From: Aliarcobacter sp. | GTDB lineage: Bacteria > Campylobacterota > Campylobacteria > Campylobacterales > Arcobacteraceae | Reading direction: 5' to 3' | Length of the DNA stretch: 64,000 nt | NCBI GenBank assembly: GCA_028690445.1 | Contig: JAQVBE010000007.1 | Coordinates: 62,001 to 126,000, forward strand | Shown here: in pieces, positions 10,758 to 18,485 of the stretch | How positions within the stretch are numbered: the stretch's first letter is position 1 | How the letters are laid out: the number at the start of each line of letters is the position of its first letter | Position numbers and translations under genes: made by a program | The notes under the pieces: model-generated | Seen by the model: the letters and a program-made list of their open reading frames with translations, nothing else | The model's database searches: none | Told to the model about the DNA's origin: nothing

Positions 10758-11374
10758 TGAAATCTAATATAACTTTAACGGAAGATGAAAAAGATTGTTT
10801 ACAAGAACTTATGAATGTGGCTTACGGAAGTGCAACAGCTGCAATTACAGAAATTCTTGATGCTTTTGCAAAACTATCTATTCCAAAAATTCAAATTATA
10901 AATGCAAGTGAATTAAAAACTTATTTATCAAATGAATTAAATTTGGAAGTTGAACATTTAGTATCTTTACAACAAATAAATGGAACTCTTTGTGGTGAAA
11001 ATATGTTTGTTATTGACAAACAATCTGCAAAAAATATAGCTTATAAATTTGGTCTTGAAGAAGATGAAGTAAATGATGAAGAAATTGCAGATGTTGTTTT
11101 AGAAATAACAAATATTCTATCATCTTCGACTATTAGTAAATTAGCTGAAGATATTGATACCAATGTATCTTTTTCAGCACCAACAATAAAAATTTTAAAT
11201 TCAATAGATCAACTAAAAAACCTATTTATTTCAAAATATGAAAAAGTTATTATTATATCTACTCAGTTAAAATTTGAGGATTTAGATATAAATGCAGAAT
11301 TATTTATTTTTACAACTGATAATTCTATTTTATATATAAAAGAAAAACTAAAAAAAATATTAGATGAGTTTTAA
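10757..11374 (+). CDS. CheC-type phosphatase of phosphorylated receivers
   Basis: This 205-residue CheC/CheX/FliY-family protein carries two copies of the phosphatase motif D-x3-E-x2-N-x22-P. The first is Asp13, Glu17, Asn20, Pro43 and the second is Asp112, Glu116, Asn119, Pro142; both match spacing exactly, so it should have two active sites. CheC phosphatases remove phosphate from CheY-type receivers. It lies between a receiver gene (1-bp overlap) and a histidine kinase gene (2-nt gap), outside any recognisable cluster of chemotaxis genes in this window. The likely job is to reset the receiver charged by the adjacent kinase. The family call is mine from the motifs. Confidence 0.85.
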   Translation: MKSNITLTEDEKDCLQELMNVAYGSATAAITEILDAFAKLSIPKIQIINASELKTYLSNELNLEVEHLVSLQQINGTLCGENMFVIDKQSAKNIAYKFGLEEDEVNDEEIADVVLEITNILSSSTISKLAEDIDTNVSFSAPTIKILNSIDQLKNLFISKYEKVIIISTQLKFEDLDINAELFIFTTDNSILYIKEKLKKILDEF

Positions 11375-11376
11375 TC

Positions 11377-12858
11377 GTGAAAACAAATAAATTTGATGTA
11401 ATTTGTAATACTGTTGATAATGGAATAATTCTTATTAATAAAAATCTAGAAGTAAAGTTTTGGAATCGTTGGCTTGAAATTAGAACAGGAATTAATTCAA
11501 AAGAGATTATAAATAAAAATTTAAAAGATTTTTATCCACAAATAGATGATAAAAAATTAATTAGAAAAATAACTACTGCTTTAAAATTAAATTCTTCTAC
11601 TTTTTATACTCCACAAATTAGCAAATTTTTATTAAATATTGAATTATCAAAAGTTGCAGATAAAGTTTTTGATGAAATGCAACAAAGTATTACAATCACA
11701 CCTTATGACATTGAAAATGAATTAGCTATTGTTTATATCTATGATACAACTATTTTATCTGAAATTAATTATAAGTTAAAAGAAGTAAAAGAAGAAATAG
11801 AAGAAAGAAATGAAGAATTAAAACTTCTATTTGATACAACAATGGAAGCTATTATTGTTTTTAAAGATGATAAAATTAAAGATTGTAATCAAATTGCATT
11901 AGATTTATTAAATTATAAATCAAAAGAATCTCTTCTAAAAAAAGATATTAATGATTTAAATATAAATATTTTAGAAAGAAATCATAAAAAGCCAATCGAA
12001 ATAACTATTACAAGGGAAGACAAAAGTTCTTTTAAAGCCCTTGTTAATATTAAAAATGCAACAATAAAATCTCAAAGTTTAAAAATACTCACAATAATTG
12101 ATATTACAGATATAAAAAGAAAAGAAAACCTTTTATCTGAACAAACAAAACTAGCAGCTATGGGTGAAATGCTCGGAAATATTGCTCATCAATGGAGACA
12201 ACCTTTAAATATAATATCAATTACAGCATCTAGTACAAAATTGAAAAAAGAGATTGATTTATTAACAGATAAGATGTTAACTGATGCTTTAAAACTAATT
12301 TCTGAAACGACAGAACATCTATCAAATACAATTGATGTTTTTAAAGACTTTTTAAAAGAAGATAAAGAAAAATCTTTATTTAATTTATCTCAAAATATGA
12401 ATAATAATATTTCATTAATAGAAACGATATTGAATGAAAATCAAATAAGAGTAGATTTAGATTTAGATAATGATATTTATCTTTACAATTTTTCAAATGA
12501 GTTTAGTCAAGCTTTTATAAATATTTTACATAACGCAAGTGATGCTCTTGCTTTAAAAGTAAATGAAAATGAGTTAAAACTTATAAAAATCACAACTAAA
12601 AAAATAGATGATTGTGTAATTATTGAGATTTTAGATAATGCGGGTGGTATAGATAAACATATTATAAATAAAATTTTTGAACCATATTTTACAACTAAAC
12701 ATCAATATCAAGGTACTGGATTGGGATTATATATGACTCACAAAATAATACAATCAAGTATGAAAGGTAAAATATCTGTTAAAAATGACAAATTTATTTT
12801 TGAAGATAAAGAGTATAAAGGTGCCCATTTTAAAATAACTCTAAAAAATAATACTTGA
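11377..12858 (+). CDS. PAS-domain sensor histidine kinase
   Basis: This 493-residue protein has no convincing membrane helix, so it is probably cytoplasmic. Residues 1-125 look like a first PAS domain, 126-150 are a charged coiled coil (KEVKEEIEERNEELK), and 145-245 form a second PAS domain. The dimerisation/phosphoacceptor box is GEMLGNIAHQWRQPLN with His271. The ATPase domain has N-box Asn386 (NILHNASDAL), G1 DNAGG (Asp420), and GTGLGLYM (446-453). It starts at GTG 11377, 2 nt after the CheC-like gene. It has no receiver of its own, so the upstream CheY-like protein is the natural partner. The signal is unknown; soluble PAS domains suggest an internal cue such as redox or a ligand. Confidence 0.9.
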   Translation: MKTNKFDVICNTVDNGIILINKNLEVKFWNRWLEIRTGINSKEIINKNLKDFYPQIDDKKLIRKITTALKLNSSTFYTPQISKFLLNIELSKVADKVFDEMQQSITITPYDIENELAIVYIYDTTILSEINYKLKEVKEEIEERNEELKLLFDTTMEAIIVFKDDKIKDCNQIALDLLNYKSKESLLKKDINDLNINILERNHKKPIEITITREDKSSFKALVNIKNATIKSQSLKILTIIDITDIKRKENLLSEQTKLAAMGEMLGNIAHQWRQPLNIISITASSTKLKKEIDLLTDKMLTDALKLISETTEHLSNTIDVFKDFLKEDKEKSLFNLSQNMNNNISLIETILNENQIRVDLDLDNDIYLYNFSNEFSQAFINILHNASDALALKVNENELKLIKITTKKIDDCVIIEILDNAGGIDKHIINKIFEPYFTTKHQYQGTGLGLYMTHKIIQSSMKGKISVKNDKFIFEDKEYKGAHFKITLKNNT

Positions 12859-12887
12859 TTGACATTCACTCAACCTTTTGATATAAT
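12854..12887 (+). promoter_or_regulatory. Consensus sigma70 promoter with HspR (HAIR-like) operator, upstream of cbpA-hspR
   Basis: TTGACA (12859-12864) and TATAAT (12882-12887) are separated by exactly 17 bp, a perfect consensus promoter. Across the -35 lies CTTGATT-N7-ACTCAAC (12854-12874), which differs from the known HspR inverted repeat CTTGAGT-N7-ACTCAAG at one base in each half. The operator begins inside the stop codon region of the histidine kinase gene. The arrangement predicts strong transcription that HspR shuts off by covering the -35, with release on heat shock. Confidence 0.82.
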
Positions 12888-12933
12888 AAGCTTTTAAATA
12901 TTAAATATATTATTCAAATTTATAGGATTGAAA

Positions 12934-13797
12934 ATGGCAAAAAGTTTATATGAAACACTAGAAATTAACGAAAAAGCATCAGCAGATGAGATAAAAAAGG
13001 CTTATAGAAAACTAGCAAGAAAATATCATCCTGATGTTAATAAAGACCCTCAAGCTGAAGATAAATTCAAAGAGATTAACGCGGCATACGAAGTTTTAAG
13101 TAATCCAGAAAAAAAACAACAATATGACCAACATGGTGACTCAATGTTTGGTGGACAAAATTTCCATGATTTTGCAAGAGGTCAAGGCTCAAATGTTGAT
13201 TTAGATGAAATTTTGAGACAAATGTTTGGTGGTGGAGGTGCTGGATTTGGAAGATCTGGCTTCTCACAAGGTGGATTTGGAGGGTTTAGTGAACCTGACT
13301 TAGATACAAATGCACAAATTACTATTCCTTTTGATATAGCAGTTATTGGTGGAAAACAGTCTATAAATTTAAACAATGATTCTTTTGATGTAAAAATTCC
13401 AGAAGGAATTGAAGATGGGCAAAAAATAAGAGCAAAAGGAAAAGGAAAATCATATCAAGGACAAAAAGGCGATTTAATATTAAAAATAAATATTTCAACA
13501 AGTCCTGATTATGAAAGAAATAGTGACACATTAATCAAATCTTTTGATTTACCATTAAAAACGGCTTTATTTGGTGGAAAAATAGAAGTAAAAACAATTC
13601 ATAAAGACATAACTTTAAAAGTTCCTCAAAATACAAAACAAAATCAAAGATTTAGAGTAAAAGAACTTGGAGTTTTAAATAGAAAAACTGGTATCAAGGG
13701 AGATTTATATTTAAAAGCAAATATTGTTTTACCTAAAATTGAAGATTTAGATGAAGACCTAGTAAAAATCTTAGAAGAAAAACTTCCTTCAAACTAA
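12934..13797 (+). CDS. cbpA: DnaJ-like co-chaperone CbpA
   Basis: This 287-residue J-protein has a J-domain (residues 4-70) with the HPD motif at 32-34, then a Gly/Phe-rich linker (about 72-120), then two C-terminal beta-domains for substrate binding (about 125-280). It lacks the four CxxCxGxG zinc repeats of DnaJ, as CbpA does. It stimulates DnaK ATPase and hands over unfolded clients. The ATG at 12934 has AGGA 7 nt upstream; a TTG two codons earlier is less likely. It is followed by hspR after 12 nt, the cbpA-hspR order also known in Helicobacter, so it should be part of the HspR-controlled heat-shock response. Confidence 0.9.
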   Translation: MAKSLYETLEINEKASADEIKKAYRKLARKYHPDVNKDPQAEDKFKEINAAYEVLSNPEKKQQYDQHGDSMFGGQNFHDFARGQGSNVDLDEILRQMFGGGGAGFGRSGFSQGGFGGFSEPDLDTNAQITIPFDIAVIGGKQSINLNNDSFDVKIPEGIEDGQKIRAKGKGKSYQGQKGDLILKINISTSPDYERNSDTLIKSFDLPLKTALFGGKIEVKTIHKDITLKVPQNTKQNQRFRVKELGVLNRKTGIKGDLYLKANIVLPKIEDLDEDLVKILEEKLPSN

Positions 13798-13809
13798 AAA
13801 GGTTTTATT

Positions 13810-14196
13810 ATGGAAACAAATAGCTATATAGAACCTGTTTATCTAATTTCTGCTGTTGCTGAAATTTTGAGTATTCATCCACAAACATTAAGGCAATATG
13901 AAAGAGAGGGCTTAATTAAGCCCTCAAGAACAAATGGAAAGATTAGACTTTACTCTCAAAAAGATATAGACCATATAAAATATGTTTTAACGCTTACAAG
14001 AGAATTAGGAGTTAATTTAGCAGGTGTTGTCCTTATTTTACAATTAAATCAGAAAATTGAAATTTTAGAAAATGATATTCATATTTATAAAACAAAAATT
14101 AAAAATATAAATAATTTATCCATTGTCCCTGATACGAAAGCTTTAGTTGTGCAACAAACATCTTTTGATATGATTATTATTGAAAAAAATAATTAG
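13810..14196 (+). CDS. hspR: Heat-shock repressor HspR (MerR family)
   Basis: This 128-residue protein has a MerR-type winged helix at residues 8-78: YLISAVAEILSIHPQTLRQY, then EREGLIKPSRTNGKIRLYSQKDI. The HPQTLRQYEREGL block is characteristic of HspR. A short coiled-coil tail (ILENDIHIYKTKIKNI) follows for dimerisation, with no metal-binding cysteines. HspR represses chaperone operons by binding HAIR repeats and needs DnaK or CbpA in some species. It lies 12 nt after cbpA under the same promoter, whose operator it should bind, which makes a negative feedback loop. Confidence 0.9.
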   Translation: METNSYIEPVYLISAVAEILSIHPQTLRQYEREGLIKPSRTNGKIRLYSQKDIDHIKYVLTLTRELGVNLAGVVLILQLNQKIEILENDIHIYKTKIKNINNLSIVPDTKALVVQQTSFDMIIIEKNN

Positions 14197-14235
14197 AGTT
14201 ACATATTTTTTTACTAATTTAGATACAATTCCAAA

Positions 14236-14577
14236 ATGAAAAATAAACTATATAAAATTATTCCATTAATCTCAATTATATTCTTGTATTCTTCTTTAGT
14301 AAGCTTTGGAAAAGAAGATTTTAGTAAAAAAAATAATGATATAAAAATAGAACAATTACAAGTAAAACACATAGCTTCACAAGAAATTCTAAGAAAAATT
14401 GCACAACATCAAATAGAAACAAGTTGGATTAATGCCTCTATTATTTCAGTTGTAAAAAATACTTCTAATACACAGTGGATTGTTACTTTTAAAAATAATG
14501 AGTCAAATTTAAAAACAAAAGAACTAAATATTTCTATTAATTTAAATGGTGAAGTAATAGAAAGTAAACTTATCTAA
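14236..14577 (+). CDS. Small secreted protein of unknown function
   Basis: This 113-residue protein has an N-terminal hydrophobic segment (residues 7-24) with a basic start, so it is probably periplasmic or anchored. The mature part is short and mixed, with ASQEILRKIAQHQIETSWINASI and VVKNTSNTQWIVTFKNN, and contains no cysteines or known motif. A -10-like GATACAAT lies at 14222-14229, and no clear ribosome site is seen, so the mRNA could have a very short leader. It lies after hspR but across a 39-nt gap, so it may or may not share the heat-shock transcript. I do not recognise the family. Confidence 0.65.
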   Translation: MKNKLYKIIPLISIIFLYSSLVSFGKEDFSKKNNDIKIEQLQVKHIASQEILRKIAQHQIETSWINASIISVVKNTSNTQWIVTFKNNESNLKTKELNISINLNGEVIESKLI

Positions 14578-14582
14578 AGTTC

Positions 14583-14611
14583 AAAGCTTTGAAAAATTCC
14601 AAAGCTTTTTT
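14583..14611. terminator. Bidirectional terminator between 14236 gene and dapE
   Basis: AAAGCTTTG (14583-14591) pairs with CAAAGCTTT (14600-14608) across an 8-nt loop, followed by TTT on the plus strand and preceded by A residues in the other direction. It lies between convergent genes. Confidence 0.75.
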
Positions 14612-14619
14612 AGTAGAGA

Positions 14620-15720
14620 TTAAAACTTTGCAATCAAATCCTCAAACACTTTCGTTAATCCCTCAACCTCTTTAACAGTAGTTCTCTCTCCAATACTGTG
14701 AATAGTATCATTTATAACTCCAAATTCGATAGCTTCGATTCCAAATACACCGAAATATCTGGCATCACTTGTTCCACCAGCTGTGCTATGTTTTGTAATA
14801 ATTCCAAGAACTTCTTGGATAGAGTTTTCCATTGTTTTCACAACTTTTGATTCTTTATTTGTTACAAAAGGATATGAGCCTTGTGTTGTTCGTAAAGCGT
14901 AATTTAGATGACCAAAGATTTTTTCTATATAAGCTTCAACATCTTCTCTTTTCGTATTTGTTGAATTTCGTACATTGAACATCAAATCAAGTTTATTTGG
15001 TGTTACATTTGTCACTTGCATTCCTGCTCTTATGTCTGTGATTACCAGTTTACTTGGGGCGAAATACTCATCTCCATTATCCAAATCATATCCTGCAATT
15101 TTTTCTAAAATAGGAGCAATTTGATGAATTGGATTTATACCTTTTTCTGGATATGCTGCATGTCCTTGTTTTCCTTGAATTGTTAAATATCCATTGATAC
15201 TTCCACGACGCCCTACTTTTATAGCATCTCCAAATACCTCTTCACAAGTTGGTTCTGCTACAACTGCATAATTGGGAATCATGTCTATCTCTTTTAAATG
15301 TTCAAGCATTTTGATAGTTCCGTAAGTTCCTTCTCCCTCTTCATCTGATGTCAAAAGAATTGATAATGTTCCATCAAAATTTTTAGCATTTTTACAAGCA
15401 TATAAAAAAGCAGCATCTCCACTTTTCATGTCTTGCGCACCACGTGCTGTTATTACTCCATCAACCACATCAGCAGCAAATGGATCAACTGTCCATCCTT
15501 CGCCTGTTGGAACTACATCTATATGACCTGCAAAACAAAGATGTTGAGCTTTTTCGTTGAATTTTTTATAATAAAATCTATTTTTTACGCCTTCCATATC
15601 TACTTTTATACAAGTCCAGTCTAGCCCTAAATACTCTTCTATAAAATCAAATGCTCCATCATCATGTGGAGTTAGTGATTTGAATCTTAATAATTTTTGA
15701 AATAATTCTATAATAGTCAT
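14620..15720 (-). CDS. dapE: Succinyl-diaminopimelate desuccinylase
   Basis: This 366-residue M20-family metallohydrolase releases succinate from N-succinyl-LL-diaminopimelate in lysine and peptidoglycan precursor synthesis. Zinc ligand and catalytic positions are visible: His66-x-Asp68 (FAGHIDVVPTG), Asp97 (RGAQDMKSGD), the Glu127-Glu128 pair (TSDEEGEGT), Glu in VAEPTCEE, and a C-terminal His in DTIHSIGERT. TAGGTSDARYFG matches the DapE signature. It starts at ATG 15720, and a separate promoter is expected in the divergent 108-bp gap toward the DUF748 gene. Confidence 0.95.
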   Translation of the reverse strand: MTIIELFQKLLRFKSLTPHDDGAFDFIEEYLGLDWTCIKVDMEGVKNRFYYKKFNEKAQHLCFAGHIDVVPTGEGWTVDPFAADVVDGVITARGAQDMKSGDAAFLYACKNAKNFDGTLSILLTSDEEGEGTYGTIKMLEHLKEIDMIPNYAVVAEPTCEEVFGDAIKVGRRGSINGYLTIQGKQGHAAYPEKGINPIHQIAPILEKIAGYDLDNGDEYFAPSKLVITDIRAGMQVTNVTPNKLDLMFNVRNSTNTKREDVEAYIEKIFGHLNYALRTTQGSYPFVTNKESKVVKTMENSIQEVLGIITKHSTAGGTSDARYFGVFGIEAIEFGVINDTIHSIGERTTVKEVEGLTKVFEDLIAKF

Positions 15721-15828
15721 TTATATATCCTTTTAGTTATGGCAGATTTTAGCTAACTTAACTTTATTTTGTTATAATAAAACAGTTAAAAAAATTTAAT
15801 TTTATTATTTAATTATAAAAGGGTTTTG

Positions 15829-18456
15829 GTGGGTAAATTAGAAAAATCATTTTTTTGGCTTTGTTTTGTAGTAGGTATTTATGCAATTATTGGATTCAAA
15901 CTTATCCCAATAATTTTAAAAGACCAAATTATAAAAAATTTAGATGAAAATCTAACACAAAAGGCAACTATTGGTGAAATTCAATTTAATCCATTTAATA
16001 TTAGTGCAATAATTCATGATTTTAAAATTTCTGATACAAATGAACAATCAACTATTTCATTTAAAGAATTTTCAATTGATTTTGCACTACTAAAATCAAT
16101 AGAAAAACAACATATTAGTATAAAATATATTACTCTAAAAGATGCTTCTATAAATATACTTGAAAAAAAATATGGAAGTTTAAATCTAGTAAAACTTATA
16201 AAACCTTCTTTAAATCAAGAGAAAAAAGAAGAAAAAAATTCTTCTTTTGACATTAAGTTTTTAGTTTCAAAAATCGTACTTGAAAATGCAAATATAAAAT
16301 ACTCAAATCAAGATAAAATTCCTTATTCATTAGATTTAAAAAACATAAATTATATTTTACACGATGTAGGAACTTATAAAAATATTTTATCTTCAAATGA
16401 TTTAAAATTTACATTAAATGAAAATACAAATATTACAATTGGTGGAGCTTTTAAACTAGAACCATTCAAAGCTTATGGGAAAGTTTTAATTGAAGATTTG
16501 AGATTAAAAGATTTAATTAGCTATAAAAAAGATTTATTAAATTTTGATTTAAATGAAAAAGCAAACTTAAATTTAGAATTAAACTATAATCTTGATACTA
16601 CAAATAATTTGGATTTACAATTAAATACTGACAAATTTGAATTAAATAATTTGAATCTAACTCAAGATGAAACAGCTCTATTAAATCTTGAAAAAATAAA
16701 TATAAAAACTTTTGATTTTGATTTGCAAAAACAAAATATTAATCTTGATAATATTGATTTTAATAGTTTAAAGGCGAATTTAATTTTAAATAGAGATGGT
16801 ATAAATTTTGCAAATTTAATTCATCAAAGAACTATAAAAAATGAATCAGAAGATAAAGATTTAAGAATAAAAGAAGAAATAACATCAAAGCCTTGGAATA
16901 TAAATTTATCAAAGGTAAGATTAAATAATAGTGATTTTATTTTTACAGATAAGATAAATAATAGTATAACTCAAAGTAAAGATTTTAATATAAATTTCAA
17001 TAACTTAAAAATTATAAATTCTGATATTGAGTTAGATACTTTAGTTCTAAATAATCCAAATCTAAACTTTGAAGATAAAACAAATAATATAGAATTATCA
17101 GCAAAAGATATCCAACTACATATTAATAATCTTATAAATAAAAAAGACGATTTATCTATAAATTTTATAAAATTATTTGAACTAAAACTTGATTTTCTAA
17201 ATACAAGTGATAAAACAAAAATCATAGCTAAGAATCTTGATTTAGAAATTCAAAAACTTTCAAATAACAAAAATGGATTTAAAATAAATAAAACAAATAT
17301 AAATAAACCTGATATTTGTATTATTTTAGCTAAAAAAAATATTCAAATAAAAGATAAAAATATTATAAACTCTGATTCAAAAGAATTAAAAAATCTAGAA
17401 AAAGAAGAAGACAATACATCAAAAACTAATCTGAATATTGGTCCTGTTAATATTACAAATGGAATTTTTAGTTTTGAAGATAAAAATTTACCAATTCCTT
17501 TTAAAACAACAGTTACAAAATTAAATGGAAAAATTTCAGAGTTCAAAAACACAAAATCAAGTACTACAAATCTTGAAGTAAAAGGTGTTGTTGATGAGTA
17601 TGGAGTTGCTAAAATAAGAGGCGTTGTTCATCCAAATAATATTAAATTATTAACAGATATTAATATGATATTTAACAATATTGCCATAAATAATTTCACT
17701 CCATACTCAGGTAAATTTATAGGAAGACAAATTAAAAGTGGGAAATTAGATTTAGATTTAAAATATAATATAGAAAAATCAAATCTTGAAGCTAAAAATA
17801 ATATAGTTATTTCGAAACTAGAACTTGGAGAAAAAATAGAAAGTCCAGATGCCGTATCTTTACCTTTAGATATTGCTGTATCTTTACTAAAAGATTCAAA
17901 TGGTATTATTAATATTAATCTTCCTATTTCAGGAAATGTAGATGACCCACAATTTGCAATTGGTTCTATTATCTGGAAAGCCTTTATAAACCTAATGACA
18001 AAAGCTGTAACTGCACCATTTTCTCTTCTTTCAAGTATGTTTAACTTTACAGAAGACGAAATCAGTAGTGTAAAATTTAATCCACTTGAAGATGAAGTTG
18101 GTCCTATTCAAAAAGAAACTTTAGATAAAATTGCACAAATCTTAAAATCAAAAAATGAAATTGCTATTAAATTACTACCTTCTTATGAAGAAAATACAGA
18201 AGGTTATGCTCAACAAAAACAAAACTATTTAGCAAAAAAAGATGATGATAGAAATCTAAAACCAGAAGAAATTGAAGCTTTAATTTTAAAAGAAAAAATA
18301 AAAATACCAAACTTAGAAAAAATTGCAAAAAATAGAATAATAAATATTTCTAACTATCTTGTAAAAGAAAAAGGTATTAATCCAAAACAAATAGTTATGA
18401 CAGATAAAATTGAGAATAATAGTTCTGCAATAAATCTAAATATCTCAAAAAAATAA
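15829..18456 (+). CDS. Very large DUF748/AsmA-like envelope protein
   Basis: This 875-residue protein has one N-terminal membrane helix (about residues 8-30). The DUF748 opening follows: TIGEIQFNPFNISAIIHDFKI, then LKSIEKQHISIKYITLKDASINI and YGSLNLVKLIK. The middle is repetitive, strand-rich and full of Asn, Asp and Lys. The conserved end reads VSLPLDIAVSLLKDSNGIININLPISG, then GSIIWKAFINLMTKAVTAPFSLL. Such proteins are thought to bridge the inner and outer membranes with an AsmA-type groove. GTG at 15829 is preferred because AAAAGGG ends 5 nt upstream; TTG at 15826 is possible. A -10 TATAAT lies at 15773-15778. This is a second AsmA-like gene in the window besides the one at the left edge. 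Confidence 0.8.
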   Translation: MGKLEKSFFWLCFVVGIYAIIGFKLIPIILKDQIIKNLDENLTQKATIGEIQFNPFNISAIIHDFKISDTNEQSTISFKEFSIDFALLKSIEKQHISIKYITLKDASINILEKKYGSLNLVKLIKPSLNQEKKEEKNSSFDIKFLVSKIVLENANIKYSNQDKIPYSLDLKNINYILHDVGTYKNILSSNDLKFTLNENTNITIGGAFKLEPFKAYGKVLIEDLRLKDLISYKKDLLNFDLNEKANLNLELNYNLDTTNNLDLQLNTDKFELNNLNLTQDETALLNLEKINIKTFDFDLQKQNINLDNIDFNSLKANLILNRDGINFANLIHQRTIKNESEDKDLRIKEEITSKPWNINLSKVRLNNSDFIFTDKINNSITQSKDFNINFNNLKIINSDIELDTLVLNNPNLNFEDKTNNIELSAKDIQLHINNLINKKDDLSINFIKLFELKLDFLNTSDKTKIIAKNLDLEIQKLSNNKNGFKINKTNINKPDICIILAKKNIQIKDKNIINSDSKELKNLEKEEDNTSKTNLNIGPVNITNGIFSFEDKNLPIPFKTTVTKLNGKISEFKNTKSSTTNLEVKGVVDEYGVAKIRGVVHPNNIKLLTDINMIFNNIAINNFTPYSGKFIGRQIKSGKLDLDLKYNIEKSNLEAKNNIVISKLELGEKIESPDAVSLPLDIAVSLLKDSNGIININLPISGNVDDPQFAIGSIIWKAFINLMTKAVTAPFSLLSSMFNFTEDEISSVKFNPLEDEVGPIQKETLDKIAQILKSKNEIAIKLLPSYEENTEGYAQQKQNYLAKKDDDRNLKPEEIEALILKEKIKIPNLEKIAKNRIINISNYLVKEKGINPKQIVMTDKIENNSSAINLNISKK

Positions 18457-18485
18457 GTAGTTAAGCTTTTAAAGTTTAACTACTT
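18455..18485. terminator. Bidirectional terminator between DUF748 gene and mutS2
   Basis: AAGTAGTTAA (18455-18464) pairs with TTAACTACTT (18476-18485). The loop itself contains a 4-bp mini-stem, CTTT/AAAG. It overlaps both gene ends, so it terminates convergent transcription from each side. Confidence 0.72.
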
